DNA of 64,000 nucleotides from Pogonophryne albipinna (lineage: Eukaryota; Chordata; Actinopteri; Perciformes; Artedidraconidae): assembly GCA_028583405.1 (NCBI GenBank), contig JAPTMU010000106.1, positions 124,001 through 188,000 of the forward strand, read 5' to 3'. Every line of letters begins with the position of its first letter. Within the stretch, counting starts at the first letter, position 1. The notes under the pieces were generated by a model. That model had not been told where the DNA came from and made no database searches. It saw only the letters and a program-made list of their open reading frames with translations. This document shows, in pieces, positions 10,999-24,294 of this stretch. Made by a program: the position numbers and the translations under genes.

Positions 10999-13061
10999 AC
11001 CACACCAACGGACATCTGGGACTTTAGGATTATCACACTAAGCTGCCAACTATTTTGTCAGTCATTCATGCGGCGTTACAAATCACTTCACAAAAGTAAA
11101 GACAGACTTGTGAGATACATTTGTGAACGCTGTCAAACATAGTATGAGAAACCACCTTCGGAAAATGCTAATCATAAATGACTGCAGCACTTCAAAAGAT
11201 ACCATGTAAATATGACCAATATTGTTTGGTTTACTGAATAAGATTATATTTTGATGAAAAAACAAACATTATAACATGTACAGCATATGAGGACAGTTCC
11301 GTTTAAATAGTTTTGTTGGTATCAAAGGTTCTCCACTGGAAAAATGTTGTATGAAATTGCAACATAAAGATTGAATTGTTTTTATAAATTCAACCCATGT
11401 AAAGTCGATGGAGAAAATTAAACGCCGTTGTCTGGCCTGAGAAACCTTCACTTCATGGAAAGAATGTGTCATGTTTATTAGCATTGCAGCTCACACAGTA
11501 AAAACAACAATTCATGTGTTGATTGACTGACTTTCCCAGAATCCTTATGAAAGAACAATCTCCTGCAGCCACTGCCGACACATGAGCGCAACATGAAGGT
11601 CTGAAAACATCATTTATTTTAAGGTTTCACTTTCTTGCAAAGGGCCACCCGCAGGACCAGGGTGTTGCTCTTTATTTCTGCAGGGGCTAAAAAAGGAAGT
11701 TACAGTTACGTTTCAGCCTCAATTATAGAAAACCATATCTGACTGAGGTATTGCTAAGTCTTCCTCGCTTTATAAACTCAATATTGACTGTTTCACAATC
11801 ACTTTATGTTTCATGTCTAAAATAAATATTTTTTTGGAAATACTCTCCAATAGTGAGATGAGAAGATAAATACTTTTCTCATATCTGAATTAAAGAAAGA
11901 AGATCTATCCAGTGAGATTTAAAGATACTTAAAACATGTGTTAACCTTTGGACCAAGCTAGTTTCCCCCTACCTGTTTCAGTCTCTATGCTAAGCTAGCA
12001 GAGCCGGCTACTGGCAGATTTGTACTGAATGGATAGATATAAGCAGTTGCAGTTATAAAATAGACAAGAAGGACAATATACGTAATTTCCAAAATGTCAA
12101 GCGATTGCATTCAACAACAAACAAATCTGAGAATTTGAGTAGATACATGTGCAAACAACAATCTTGTGTTATTCTGTTAATGTCAGACATCCAAGCAACA
12201 ACTAACACAAATGTATGTTTTATTACTGGATTGAGACTTGAAATAGTCCAGGTTTTGTGATAAATAAAACCCTGTCACAGATAACTTTGTCAATTTATTA
12301 TTTTATAGAAAAACATTGGAACCGTTTTATTCTTTTCTTAAAACAAAACATGAAATGTAGCCCTTCTCACACATCATTTGTATACAGTCCCTTAGGAGAC
12401 ACCGCTGAGTGCTCGTGTAAGGACCATAGACTGTATATATAAAAGGACACGCTGAAAAAAGGCCTAAGTGGAGCGAAAGGTTTCTGTGGCAACTTAAAGG
12501 TCGTCAGTCAGAAATACTTAATTTTTCCTGGGGGAAATTGGGTTTAGTGACAGTTGCCCTGTTTTGGAATTAGATAATATTAAATAAAAAATATGAAAAA
12601 GATATTGATATAAAAATAAGTTCTAAGATGTCAAAGTTGAAATGTGCACATTGTACTACAGTTAAACCTGCTGTAACCTGATGGTGAAGTGGCTGTCGGG
12701 CTCTGGTACCCGTGACACAGTCAACAGACAGCTGTATGGCTTTGATGCCCTCCCTCCAGCTTCATGTGCACTGAGGCAGCAGGGCCAGCATCCAGAGCCA
12801 GACAGTTCATATGTATCACTGTCATGGGCAGGTCCTGCAGAGAGATGGGGGGGCTGGAGAACTACAGTCAACTGTATCTCTGTTCTCAAGAGGCATGTTC
12901 AATTGAGAGAGACAGCTGCACAATCACAGCCTTGTAGCTAATCTAGATCGCCAAGACAACCACTTTTGTATGACACTGAATCAGATGACTAACACTTTGA
13001 AGCGGACCACTGCTTATTTTTTCTGTCAGCCGGAAAAAACCGTTTTTAACTTTAAGCAAGA
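10999..13061. other. Intergenic between dnajb1 and the receptor cluster
   Basis: The first few hundred bases are probably the dnajb1 3' UTR. A minus-strand stretch at 11619-11677 resembles a short last exon, with an acceptor, an open frame ending in TAA, and AATAAA right behind it, but it matches no protein I know. An interspersed repeat lies at 11938-12012. The open frame at 12681-12941 has no recognisable domain. Confidence 0.5.
11938..12012. repeat. Interspersed fish repeat ('tatgctaagctagc' family), copy 1
   Basis: The motif order gttaacctttggacc, gctagtttcccc, cagtctctatgctaagct, ggctactggc resembles a repeat scattered widely through teleost genomes. A second diverged copy is at 18790-18862. 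Confidence 0.5.
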
Positions 13062-16000
13062 ATGAGGATTCTTCATCTTGTAATTTTTTGCTGCATCTTG
13101 GGTGAGTTTTTTTCAAATCATTCGAATATTTCATTTCTAAAGGTTACATTGTGAATTGGTTATAAATGTACTTGTTAATAAGGTGTACATTTATTGATGA
13201 GCTTCTAATGCACTGGTAATGTTCAGTGGTGGATCGTAACATAAACCTGAGTTCTGTCAGTATTGTTTTATGCTACTTCATACTTCACTACATTCTGGAA
13301 GCCAATACTTTTTAACTTCACCACATTTATTGGAAGCTACTTTTTAGATTTAGATTATTATCTTAACAAAGTATCAATCAATCTATAAATGAACTTTGAC
13401 ATATTATTTAATATGTATGCAGCCCTTCATTTACCAGCTATTACAAACAAACTAGGACATCAAAAATCACAATCCAGAAATTAAGAATATACAATTCTGA
13501 AATGGGCCATTACGAAATAGAAGAAATACTTTTGGTACCTCAAGTATAGATAAGTCAGATTTTGAAAGCAATACAATTTAGTATACTTTTACTGGTACTT
13601 CTTCCACCACTGGGTATAGATTTTAAAATTGGTCTTCTTTTTAAAAATAATTTAGTTTGAACACCATTTAAACATTTCCATCATAACTCAAACTTGCTTG
13701 CAAATAAACCTTCACAACCAAAAAGTGAAAGTCTACTGAATTAAAGTATGATATTGTATTTAAGACTATATTGAATCCGAGTTTTTTGTAATAGTAGAAG
13801 TAGGAATGTCTACAGATCTTTGATTAACAATGAGAAACTAAATATGTCAAATAAGTGTAGTGAAGTAAAAATTACAACAATTGCCAACAAAATGTAATAA
13901 AGTACAAATATAAAGTAGCATAATGTGAAAATACTCAAGCAAAGTACAAGTACCTCATTTTGTACTTATGTACGGTTACATTACCCCACTGAATGACATT
14001 ATATAAAAACACAATGGTGCTAAGCCACAATTCAAATCAACCAAAAAAGGTGAAGCTGTAAAGTTATCAAGCAGATTATGCTATTGTGTTTATTTATCTT
14101 AATATGCTGCCCGGTCAAGCAGTTTAATTTCATCCAACTGCAGTTGTGTAGAAATCACCATCATGTAACAAAGGCCCTTTGTTCCATGATGCAGGTGTGT
14201 GTGCTGAGGCTTCAGGAGTGCTGGAGGTGAGCGGCCATGTTGGAGGAGAGGTCTCCATCCTCTGTTCTGACACCACCACCAACAGCTCGGAACTCTCCAA
14301 CATGTACTTCTGCAAAGGAGACTGCGCCAGAGGAAACATCCTGATTCAAAGTGAGAAGAAGAGTTTGGCTATCACGCGACGAGGACGATACAGCATGGAG
14401 GTCAGCAGAGGGGGTGGAGCCTTCAACGTGACCATAAAGAGGCTGGAGGGGGCCGACACAGGGACATATCAATGCAGACTGGAGGAAACGTATAGAGTGT
14501 TGCACCAGGAGGTCAATCTCAAAGTCGAAGATGGTAAGTTCATGGGCAGATGCATAAAAAAAGTTAGCAAATTGCTTGAGAGAGCCGGGCTTTTTCGTAA
14601 AACAATGTATGTCATTCATCCTCCTCATGCAAATCATTTTAGCAGAGTCACACTTAGCCAACAAAGCACCACCCTGAAGCGAAAAGGTCATGGTACCTTA
14701 GATCAAACAACCTCTGTGACAAAATCATTTGAAACCTGAAGCTGAAGTTGCATTCAAGAAATACAGAGGCTGTGGAGTGGAGGAAACGTATAACATTTTG
14801 CACCAGAGTGGCAGATGGTAGTTGTATGGATTAATGCATAAAGGTTCCCGCAGGCAATGAGACGCTTTGGGACGTTACTGATGCACTATTTATCTTCTAG
14901 TCAGGAGTGGTTATTTTGTATGAAACAAAGGTCACAGTGTAAGCTTTTTCATTATAATATGACACGGTCATGTTGAACCAAAACCTATAAATATAACTGA
15001 TTCTGTCTGCAGAATAAAACCAACCAAAGGATTATTATATGTACTGCAGGTGTAAAACTTAAAGGCTATAATACCATGTATACATTACATTGTTTTATTT
15101 TAAAAACTGATCCGAGTGATATGTGTTTGTGTGTCCATGTGTGTGTGGAGCCCTTATAATAAGTGTTAATAGTTAATAATCATCAGACATTATTTTGAAA
15201 GCTCAAACTAATTTCTTAGTTTATTTAATGTGCTAATGCTGCTAACATGTCAATTAACATTCTTATGATGATATAATGATGAAATAATAACAACAATAAT
15301 AATAACAATAATAACAAAAACATTATAATAACAATAATAATACATATAATATTAATAATAATAATATTGTGATGCTGTGAAATTGATTATTCTACTGTGA
15401 AATTCTCCGGACGTTGCAACCCTTCCTGTGATGTATCACGAGTTCACAATATTTCTTGCCAGTCATCCTTCATCCTGTTCTCCCGCAGCCTCCACTGTTC
15501 CGGTCGGACCCCCTCCCTCCACCACCCCCCCCTCTCTGCAGACTGAAGCACAAGCTCTGCCCCAAGGCAGCTCTGCATCCAGCACTGAAGCATCAACGCT
15601 GCCGACTACAGAGACAAACCAGCCAGCAGCCACCAAACTAAAAGGTATTTAACGGTCACTGTTAGCAGCTGTTCTCCTGTTGCAGGCCTCAAAGCAGCGT
15701 ATACCTTATTGGTCAGTTTGGATAACAACTTAAGTCACCTTGCACTCCAAACTGTGTTTTCTTTGTGTAACTTCACTTGGATGGAGTCACACTAGAAGTT
15801 TGTTTTCACTTCAGGTTCTGAAGGTGGCTTGTTTCTCACCTTAAATGTGTTTCTATATGTATATACAGTATGTGTCTGGAACTAGTCCAGGTCCAACATG
15901 CAACAAGTGGGATTTGGAAACTTGACTGCACATCACTAACAATGAACTTTCCATGAAGTAGAAGAAATCTTGTGTCGAATAGAATCTAGTTTATTTAACT

Positions 16001-17632
16001 CTTTTAAATGAACAAAAAAAAACTAACATCAGACACATTATTGAAAGCAGAATATTGGAATATGTCTCAAAACATCTGAGGAAGCGATATGTTTTTAGTT
16101 CATTTTTGTATCTATACCTTATGCAACATTGTTTTAAACAAACCTCTGGACTGTGTTGTTACAATATATATTTAAATCAATTACTGTCATACTAAATGAT
16201 ACTGTTCGCACAACAGATAAATAAAAGAAAGTTTGATAATCGCCTAAAACAAATGTCATTAGTAATCAAGACAAAGACATCATCCCCTTTCACCGTCAGG
16301 AGGTGGCAAACCATTGTTTTTAGGTATTAACATGCATGCAGCCTATACAGTATATAGAAACAATAAAAAAGGCCTATACTGTTGTAACATGCTGCTATCA
16401 AAGGATAAGATCATTCAGAAATGTGTGGAATGGGCATGTGTTTATCCTGTGATGTGCATGTGAAAAATGTGCATTGTTTCCATTTAGATAGGAGGCAGAC
16501 AAAGTTTCCATAGAATGCATTTTCAGTAATAAGTGGCTAAACATTTTGTGTTTTGAGGGAGAACTGATATGTTTTACCAATGGATAAAACCAGGTTGTTG
16601 TTGTTGTTATGTTCTTAACTGACAGCTGATTGCTCATATTGAGAAATAACTTAGTCTGATAATTAGATTTCTTTGTCATAATTTTTTTCTGCTGCATCAA
16701 TAATGAAATGATTGTTCTGAATATCAGAGACTGAGTTGTCATCCTGTTGTTGAATAAGCTTTATTGTCAGTGGCACAAACGACTGTCTGTTTGCAGACGC
16801 CACAGTGGTCATCATTGTTTCGGTGACTCTGGCTCTTCTGGTTTGTTCCATTATACCTCTTATATTCTACGGACACTGCCGGAATAATGCGGGTGAGGAG
16901 ACACATGCTCAGAGACATGCATGCTTACACACACTGCTTACACTCTACACTGTACATGTTTTTTAAGGGTACATTTTGCCCATTTTTTTAATTCATACAT
17001 TTTGTTCCCAAGTAATTGGAGCTGCTTCATAAATTAATTCTGAAAGATGTTATAGGTGACCCTGAGGGCACCAAGGACAACAGAGACACTGAGAACATTT
17101 CAATATAAAAGAGGTCATTTAGGTATTAAAATAAGAAAACAAACATTCTGTGGGTTTATAAAATGTTCACATTCATTGTCTATAGGGCAGCTGCACACTT
17201 TAAGGATGGTGAAAACACACATTTCAAACATACTTCTCGGCTTTGAGATGCTCATATTCACAGATATTGATTGAACTTTCGTAGGCCAAAGAAAAAACAT
17301 GAAGTAATCCTAAATTAAGGTAGTGGTCCCCTTTAAGGAATCTTGTTGCTTGTGTGTTTCAGAAGGTCTAAACAAGAGTGAGGTGAGTGACCATTTTATA
17401 ATTCACCACTTTTAGTGTTGATTAAATTGTTCACCTCTAACAGCTGTTCTAATGACTGTATGGTATTTACGTACAGTCTGATTACTGCGAGGAAAATACA
17501 GATGGTGCTTCTACTCATTCTGCAGTGAGGCTGCAGGCTCTAGAAGCAGGTGCTGATCCAGAGTCTAGTATTCCCGACGCCTCGCAGTACGCTGCTGTCT
17601 ATCAGGCACTGGATCCAAAAACTATGGACTGA
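13062..17632 (+). CDS. CD300/pIgR-like receptor A (one V domain, mucin-like stalk)
   Basis: A predicted single-pass leukocyte receptor of 268 residues. Exons are 13062-13101 (signal peptide MRILHLVIFCCIL), 14195-14533 (Ig V domain), 15489-15644 (Ser/Thr/Pro-rich stalk), 16797-16892 (transmembrane), 17363-17382 and 17477-17632 (tail). The first junctions are phase 1 and the last phase 0, the usual Ig-receptor pattern. The V domain has the core cysteines (SILCSD; DTGTYQCRLE) plus the extra pair in YFCKGDC that marks the CD300/pIgR family. The transmembrane segment has no charged residue. The tail holds SQYAAV, which fits the inhibitory ITIM consensus (S/I/V/LxYxxI/L/V), and a nearby VYQAL. AATAAA is at 17693-17698. 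The ligand is unknown; CD300 relatives bind phospholipids and pIgR binds IgA/IgM. The exact orthologue is not assignable. Confidence 0.85.
15278..15368. repeat. AAT-rich simple repeat in receptor A intron
   Basis: Imperfect ataata/aacaat trinucleotide array in the intron before the stalk exon. Confidence 0.8.
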
Positions 17633-17839
17633 GCAGGATTTATTCCTTTGAGCTGACAGCTAAACTTAACCTGTTCTCTGTATGTTACATTAAATAAAGG
17701 ACAAGTGTTTAACTATATTTCTGTACTATATGTTTTACTTTCTATGTGTCATTTTGTAAATGTATGAGTAAATGTGTCAGTTAAACTGGGTTCAGTTAAA
17801 GTATATCTAATCTGATCCAATTTCTTGCAATGACAATCA

Positions 17840-18337
17840 TTATGTTCTTGTGGGGGATTGCAATGGCCCTTCCCACACTTCCTTCCCTTTACTCCCGGTC
17901 CCCTTGCTCGGGCAACACCTATCTTGAAACCCAGCCTTCACCTTTATCTCATACATGCCTGCAAAGTCACACCCAATCAAGCCAGGGGAGTAACATGGCG
18001 TTGTGGCCCCCTTCTTCCCCTTGCTCGAAACATGCCTATCTTCGAACTTGACCTTCAGTTTGATCTCCGCTATATGTGTGTAAAGTATTCGTCCTGCATG
18101 TTGTTTCATGGCCACAAAAATATCTCTGCAGACAGACAAAGAAATACAGACACCTGGAAAGGAACTCAAATCAAATTCAGTGGTAGTTCCTTGAGCACTT
18201 TTTGCCATGATGACAAACTCCAACGCCTAAAGCAATTTTTCAAACTGCATGGAAAGCACTACTGGGCTTACTACATCCTTGTCAGAGAGTACCTTTCTGG
18301 AGGTTTGGGATCCTCTGTTTTATACAATTCAACGTAG
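17840..18337. other. Unidentified open region with internal two-copy duplication
   Basis: The plus strand is open for 159 codons (17858-18337) and the minus strand for 127 (17840-18223). Two diverged copies of an approximately 85-bp unit are present (about 17888-17970 and 18005-18090); each contains ccccttgctcg followed by cctatctt(c)gaa. On the minus strand the units read as AEIKLKVKFEDRHVSSKGK and YEIKVKAGFQDRCCPSKG. I do not recognise the product. It could be a transposon relic or a diverged gene fragment; there are no convincing start or splice context. Confidence 0.3.
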
Positions 18338-18789
18338 TGTTGGCGTAAGACCTGCAGAGGGTGCTACAGTACACACAAGCTATGATTCAGCATGTCATCT
18401 TTACCTTTCCCTATCTTTCACAACCCCCCATGACAGCTCATTGACCATTATTCCTTCAGAAGCCTTTAATACCTGGTCTTAAAGAGCACATTTAAAACAC
18501 TAACAAAGATTGTTGTCACCCATTTAATTTTTTCTTTGTGATCTCTTTGTGTATTTTTGTTATGTCGGTGTAGGCCTCAATTTTATTGTTGTTCCTTCAG
18601 TTTAATTAAGATTATTAATTGCATGTAGTTTATTTTGGAATTTGGAAAGAACAAAATGAAAACATAAAATGAATTATAGATGTTTAGTTTTCATCAGATG
18701 CACCAGTGTTTATGCTTACCAGAACTATGTTCATGTTTAAATTGATGTACTAAAGGCGCTACTATGTGTAATTGGTTACCTTGAGTCAG

Positions 18790-18862
18790 AGGGTTAACTG
18801 TTGCTTTGAGTTTCCTGTCTTTATGCTAAGCTAACAGGCTTCTGGCTATAGCCTTGCCTACA
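18790..18862. repeat. Interspersed fish repeat ('tatgctaagctagc' family), copy 2
   Basis: Contains ggttaactgttgcttt, cctgtctttatgctaagcta and ggcttctggctatagc, the same order of blocks as the copy at 11938-12012. Confidence 0.5.
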
Positions 18863-20624
18863 GTATATTAACTCCCTCACAGAAAATATCTAATGCTAAT
18901 GATATATTATATACTATTGCTTTACATTTTAAATAAAGCAGTTTAATGTTAACATCACAGGACATAAAAGTGATTCATAATGTGACCCTGTCTAAATGCA
19001 TGTAGCTAAAATACTTATTGAGTGCGCTTTAGTTGCGCTGATAAGTGGTATTCCAATGGCAAATACCAACAGGTGGCAGATGTGGAGACGTTTTAGAGTT
19101 TTAATCACCTTTAACAAGTGTGTAGCTGAAAGACTAGTGTGTAAACTCATGGATATTCCACTTGTGGGCAAATATATATATAAAAAAACAAAAAAAGGTT
19201 ATCTACACAATGGAACTTACAACAGCAGGTTAACATTTTCAACAATAGTAACAGTGCGAGCCTTACAATTTAAGTTTACTTACTCTACTGTACAGAAACT
19301 CTTACCATTTTAAGAGTTTCTGTATTGTTTTAGCATGTCCAGGTAAGATTTTTAAGTAGGACATGAAGACAGTTAGGGTTGGATTTCTGTTTTGTATGTA
19401 TACAACTATAAAACGTTTGACACACATTCTCTTGACAGACATTACATCATCAAAAATGTTTTATTCAATTTCGAGATTGGGTTTATTATAAAGTTTTCTG
19501 TGGATAGTAATATCATACCAAAAAGTCTGACTACAGGTACTGTCCCAAAAAGGACGACTCAACATTTAAACTGTGGTGAGTTTAGTAACAGAGAGGGTAA
19601 ACATTTAATCTATACACTTTACAATTACGGAATTAACTGGATTACACCGTGCAAGATTTCCGAGACATCCTTATTTGGAACCAAACATTTTCTGGGTAAT
19701 AACCATGCGTACAAAGGATGAACAAATCCTTGTGGCCAGAGGTGTCGAAACAACAGAATGACTCTCACTTCTCTCTGACTGTCTCGCACCCTCCCTGGAA
19801 ATGTTGTGACTCTGCCTGCATCTGAGTACGTATACCGTTCACAAGACTTGTGCATAGGTCTGAAAAAGTGTGAAGACTACATAAAACAAATGTTCTTAAT
19901 AATTATATTTTGTTTGTTTCATCTTTACAAAACCAAGGTATAAAATTGACAATTGAAGTTAATTTCAGTCAGATCCATGCTAGCTATTCCAACATGTTCA
20001 TGCAAGCCAAGCAAGCTTTTGATTAGCCAGTCATGAATGTTAACCTTCTTGTCCACACTTTTTGAGTGAGCCCTTTCACTTCAATCATTTGATACATCTC
20101 TATTATTAAATTACATTTGTGCCAAGGCAACTACAACTATTCAGTACTACCCAATACTCTGAATAGTTAATCAATATATCAATATAAGATATGAAGAAGC
20201 AGCGTGCATTATTGTATATCAATGACATAATATCAGTGATGGACAGTATGTACTTTATTTTAATCTTTCGCATTACATTCACCTTTATTGCTAAATACAC
20301 ATAATTGATAGCGCTTAAAGGAAGTGTTGAAATGCATTGGAGAGAATGGTCCTCTCGCTTTAGTCCATGTTTATCTTCTCTTGGGTTTAGTGTCATGTCT
20401 ACACCCCCTCGTATGCTCTCTAAACCACAGGAAGTAGGTACACAGTTGAGAGCTTACATACAGTAGATGTAATCTTATTTGCAAAAGGCTGTGCAGTAGT
20501 GGAACATGATGAAACATTTAACCACTGCTTAGTCTATATTAAAAATAGATTTCAAATCAATTTCAAGATCCAGGAGAGACCAACCAGAGTAATAGAACTA
20601 CAGAGCTGACCCTTTTCATTCAGA

Positions 20625-22664
20625 ATGAATACCTTTTATGCCTTGTTTTTTCTTCTACATGGTGAGTGTTTTTATTTAAATCCTATATTAATGTATCCAA
20701 ACAACTCAAATATGCTTTAACTCTTGTTGCATGATTTTATTTTGGCAGCTTCTGGGATAGAGGGAGCAGCGATCAATGTAGAGGGATTCGTGGGGGGAGA
20801 TGTCTCATTCCAGTGTTCTCACAAATTCTCTTCGAAGATAACTAAATACCTCTGCAAGGCTGCATGTAAAGGAATTGAAGATATACTGGTTACTGTACAG
20901 TCTGGTGCAACAGCCGAGTCAGGAAGGATAACTCTGGTGGACTCAGGGGCCGGAGCCTTCTCCGTGACCTTCAGACAACTCCAGCTGTCAGACATGGGGG
21001 GATACTGGTGTGGGGTGGAGAGGATCGGTTTTGACACATACACTTCAGTACAGCTTACTGTTAATGAAGGTATGTGCGTTATCTTATCTATCTTTAACAT
21101 TACACTGATATCTTTTTTTTTCTTTTTTCTCTGCATTCATGAACACACATTTGTATTATTATGGATGGAATGTAAGAAAAGGTGTGTTTACTTAATTGCT
21201 GTACATTTATGAGGCACTTGTACTTAACTTAAGTATGCTACTTTATTCATAAACTACACCACATCCACTACATTTCAGGAGAGAATATTGTGTGTTTTTT
21301 ACTCTACATCTGAATCCTGGGGAATAATTATTGCACATCTGTCCCCCATACAGGTGTTACAAATGAGACAAGAACTGTCAAACCTGAACTTTCTCACACA
21401 TGGACATATGAGAATATGTCCAACTCAACACAGTTAACACCTGTAATGGACTCCAGTAACCCTGCAATACTTTCAGCAGGTTAGAAGAAAACTTCACTTT
21501 GACTTCTTACAAATATATATAATATGTTAAAAAAACGTTTTGAAAGAAATATCTCATCTGACCTTACAGCCACCAACAACAGTAATGGAGGAGAACAGAA
21601 CGTCAGTACAGGTGGGTTTCATTTTGCATGTCTCAGCTGGAGAATGATGCTTGTGGAAATGTAAAGCGCTAAGCCGTCTCTCTTGTACTTTTGTGTTTTT
21701 TAGGCACCGTTTTGTTTGCTACAGTTGGGACACTAGGCATGCTCACAATTTTGACGCTGGCATTGATCATCAGGAAATGTAGAGAGAGTTCAAAACCTCA
21801 ACCACGAGTTTGTTTCAACTGCACAGACCTCTTCGGTGCAGACAAAAGAAAGGTATGAGAAAACAAACTCAACACGTCAGGATGTCTAATAGCAAAACAA
21901 CTGTCTTCCTAGAGAAACATGGCAATTGTCTTGACAGTTGGTCAAATAAAGCTGACAACGATCAGGTTTCCTTTCCTGATTTCAGAGGTCAATGTACAAC
22001 CAGGGGTTTTCCAAAATACTTTCTGCTCCAATACGACATCACAACCCATCTCATACAAGAAAATGGTTAGCTTTTTGCAAGCTTTACAGGAGCTGATGGG
22101 TTTCCCCTGCCTTTAGTCTCTAAGCGCACTTGTATAGCATATGTTTTACTGAGAAAAATGTGCACACAGTTCAATTCCCCACAGTATAGTACACAATAAG
22201 CTAATTCTTTAAATAACTTTGCCACTTTTCAGCAGGCCAACTGTGAGAACAATGACATTGTTGAGCCAGGGAAGTCGTTGAAGAACACATCTCAGAGGCT
22301 CTCCTGTACTCAGCACCCAAAGATGGATCCACCAACATCTGCTTCCACAGCACCTGACTTTCATACATATGAGAACATTTGCTGCTCCAAAGGCACTGCA
22401 CATTCAAGATTCTCCTCTGCAAACAACGGAGACGAACAATACGCCAACACTGTGATTTACATCAAACCATTACCACCTTTATCTGGAAGAACTGTCAAGG
22501 GCTGTCTTAGAAAACCCACAAGTGAACCTACAGAAACTACAAATGCCAAAGACCAACCTACAGAGAGCTGTACAAGCAATGCACCCACCTGTCAGTCCCG
22601 CGCAGTCACAGAAGTGAGGCCAGGATCACTTTGGTTTGGGTTGAATTTATCAAAAACAGAGTGA
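20625..22664 (+). CDS. CD300/pIgR-like receptor B (one V domain, long tail)
   Basis: A predicted single-pass receptor of 368 residues. Exons are 20625-20661 (signal peptide MNTFYALFFLLH), 20749-21069 (V domain), 21354-21479 and 21570-21611 (stalk), 21704-21852 (transmembrane and start of tail) and 22233-22664 (tail). All junctions are GT-AG with consistent phases. The V domain has core cysteines (SFQCSH; GGYWCGVE) and the CD300-type second pair in YLCKAACKG. The stalk has three N-glycosylation sites (NET, NMS, NST). The transmembrane segment is uncharged. The tail carries HTYENI and EQYANT, both YxN motifs of the kind bound by Grb2, plus VIYIKPL; no textbook ITIM is present. A likely polyA signal is at 22853-22858. 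An extra exon between 21979 and 22068 is possible but does not obviously keep frame. The acceptor may be at 22233 or three bases later. Confidence 0.82.
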
Positions 22665-24294
22665 GTTAGTGTGAGTATGATTGGGATTTAAAATGTTGAC
22701 ATTAATAGACAACTGAGCTGTACTTTCTAATCTGCTTCTAAAGTGTTAACCCACATTCATCTTTTAATTAAAACTGGCTCTGTCTTTTTATTATTTCAGA
22801 GACAAACAAATCAAAATCATCTTCAGCTTTTTTGTCCATTTGCAGATACTTCAATAAAATACAAATATTTGATTACAAGGCGTAACCGTGTGAGTTCAAC
22901 AAGATTCAAAGGTTACAGCGGAGACAGTTTATGCACAATCCTAGCACGACAAGTTTATATTTTCTATGATTTCTTTTAACTTCTGGAGAATTGACACTTT
23001 CTTTCAATTACAGGGAACTGAGTAAATGGCTATCTCATTAGCTAGCATTAAGAACGTGGACACTGCAGTTAACTCTGTTTTATATTTATTTCAAAGAGTT
23101 GTAAAAAAGTAATAAAAAGTATTTTCTATGGTCTTTAGAAAGTAAGATTCTGGGGAATTCTTACATTTTGGCTCTAGTCCATAGGGCAGTATGATATAAT
23201 AGTGATTATTTTCTTGGTTAAAATGTGCATACATCTCCGGTGGATGTTGGTCAATGTAGTGTCTTCATGCATGTTAGTCACAAAAGTAAGCAGGTTTTTA
23301 TGACTGAAGTTAGACCGTGTGGGATGGAGAGCGCTGATGCGTGGGTTAAACTGGTGACTCCTAGTGGTCATATTACCAAAGACACTCTGAATAATGACAC
23401 TACTCACCAAATTATAATTTCCGGGACATTAATGTTAACATTTTAAACGTTTGTGTGTACTATGGGGCAACATATAAAGGAACAATATTTTATAAAGATG
23501 GGAAATGAAAGGATGATGAAGGCTTGCTTTCAGCCAGAATGATATACTATTTAATATTGTATATATAGTTCTGTCTAACCAGCATTTCTACCATCCATTT
23601 CAGCTCCTTTATTATGATATATTATTTTGTATTATATATTATTATTATTAGACTTCATGATGTATTTCTTATGTGGGGCATTTGGTTCAGAATAATACAT
23701 CTTTTAGTCTCCATAATAATAATAATACAAATAAAACACTCCAAACGCTTGCCTTTCATGGCATTCCTTTTATATATAAGTTGCTTTAATAGCTTCAACC
23801 TTGAATTATCTTTCACCTTTCACAACCTTTTAAACATGTTCTCATTAACTCTTCATATCTACATGAACTTGTCAGTGGGATACATAAAAAAAGCATTGCA
23901 GCCTGTTGTTACACAGAATAATGTTATTAATAGTTCATGTTGAGACGAAACCATAACAGGTGCTAATTTTGATTAAAACATACTTTATATAAAGGTTTAT
24001 CAAATGTGAGGACAACAATCTAACTCCTGAGCCACTGCCGCTGAATAGAAACGTTGACATTTATGAATTTCTGGGTGCACTTGAGAAGGCCACTCTTTGG
24101 ATCCACCCAACCCATTATCCTTTTACATTCATGGGCTGAAGGTTATGTGGTGAAATGTTTTTGACATGAAAGAGGAAGAGGTTGACACACATGGATATGA
24201 AAGCACCAGACAGAATACACAGACAGTTTCTATTCCAGGTGGCTGTCTCTTTGTGAAGAAGTTGAGCGTGTGGACTGAATGTAAACTGAGAACG
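22665..24294. other. Intergenic between receptors B and C
   Basis: Begins with the receptor B 3' UTR (AATAAA at 22853-22858). The rest is AT-rich, with short open frames but no Ig motif, transmembrane exon or other recognisable domain. Confidence 0.55.

Larger units (their letters stand above)
17633..20624. other. Intergenic between receptors A and B
   Basis: No receptor exon is seen. It holds a long two-strand open region at 17840-18337 with an internal duplication (listed separately) and a second copy of the 'tatgctaagcta' repeat at 18790-18862. The remainder is AT-rich and featureless to the eye. Confidence 0.5.

Noticed and set aside
12681..12941. 86-codon open frame upstream of receptor A
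   Set aside because: Open on both strands, no recognisable domain, and no splice site that would link it in phase to the signal-peptide exon at 13062.
14179..14739. Whole 186-codon frame as the receptor A V-domain gene
   Set aside because: Only 14195-14533 is exon; the part after 14533 is intron, past a good donor (atg|gtaagt in phase 1), and the part before 14195 is intron before the acceptor.
21810..22116. Extra tail exon of receptor B in this interval
   Set aside because: An acceptor-like tttcag at about 21984 and a donor-like gttagc at 22067 exist, but including it does not keep the phase between 21852 and 22233.
23174..23446. Overlapping plus and minus frames between receptors B and C
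   Set aside because: No Ig, transmembrane or tail motif and no splice context; likely chance.
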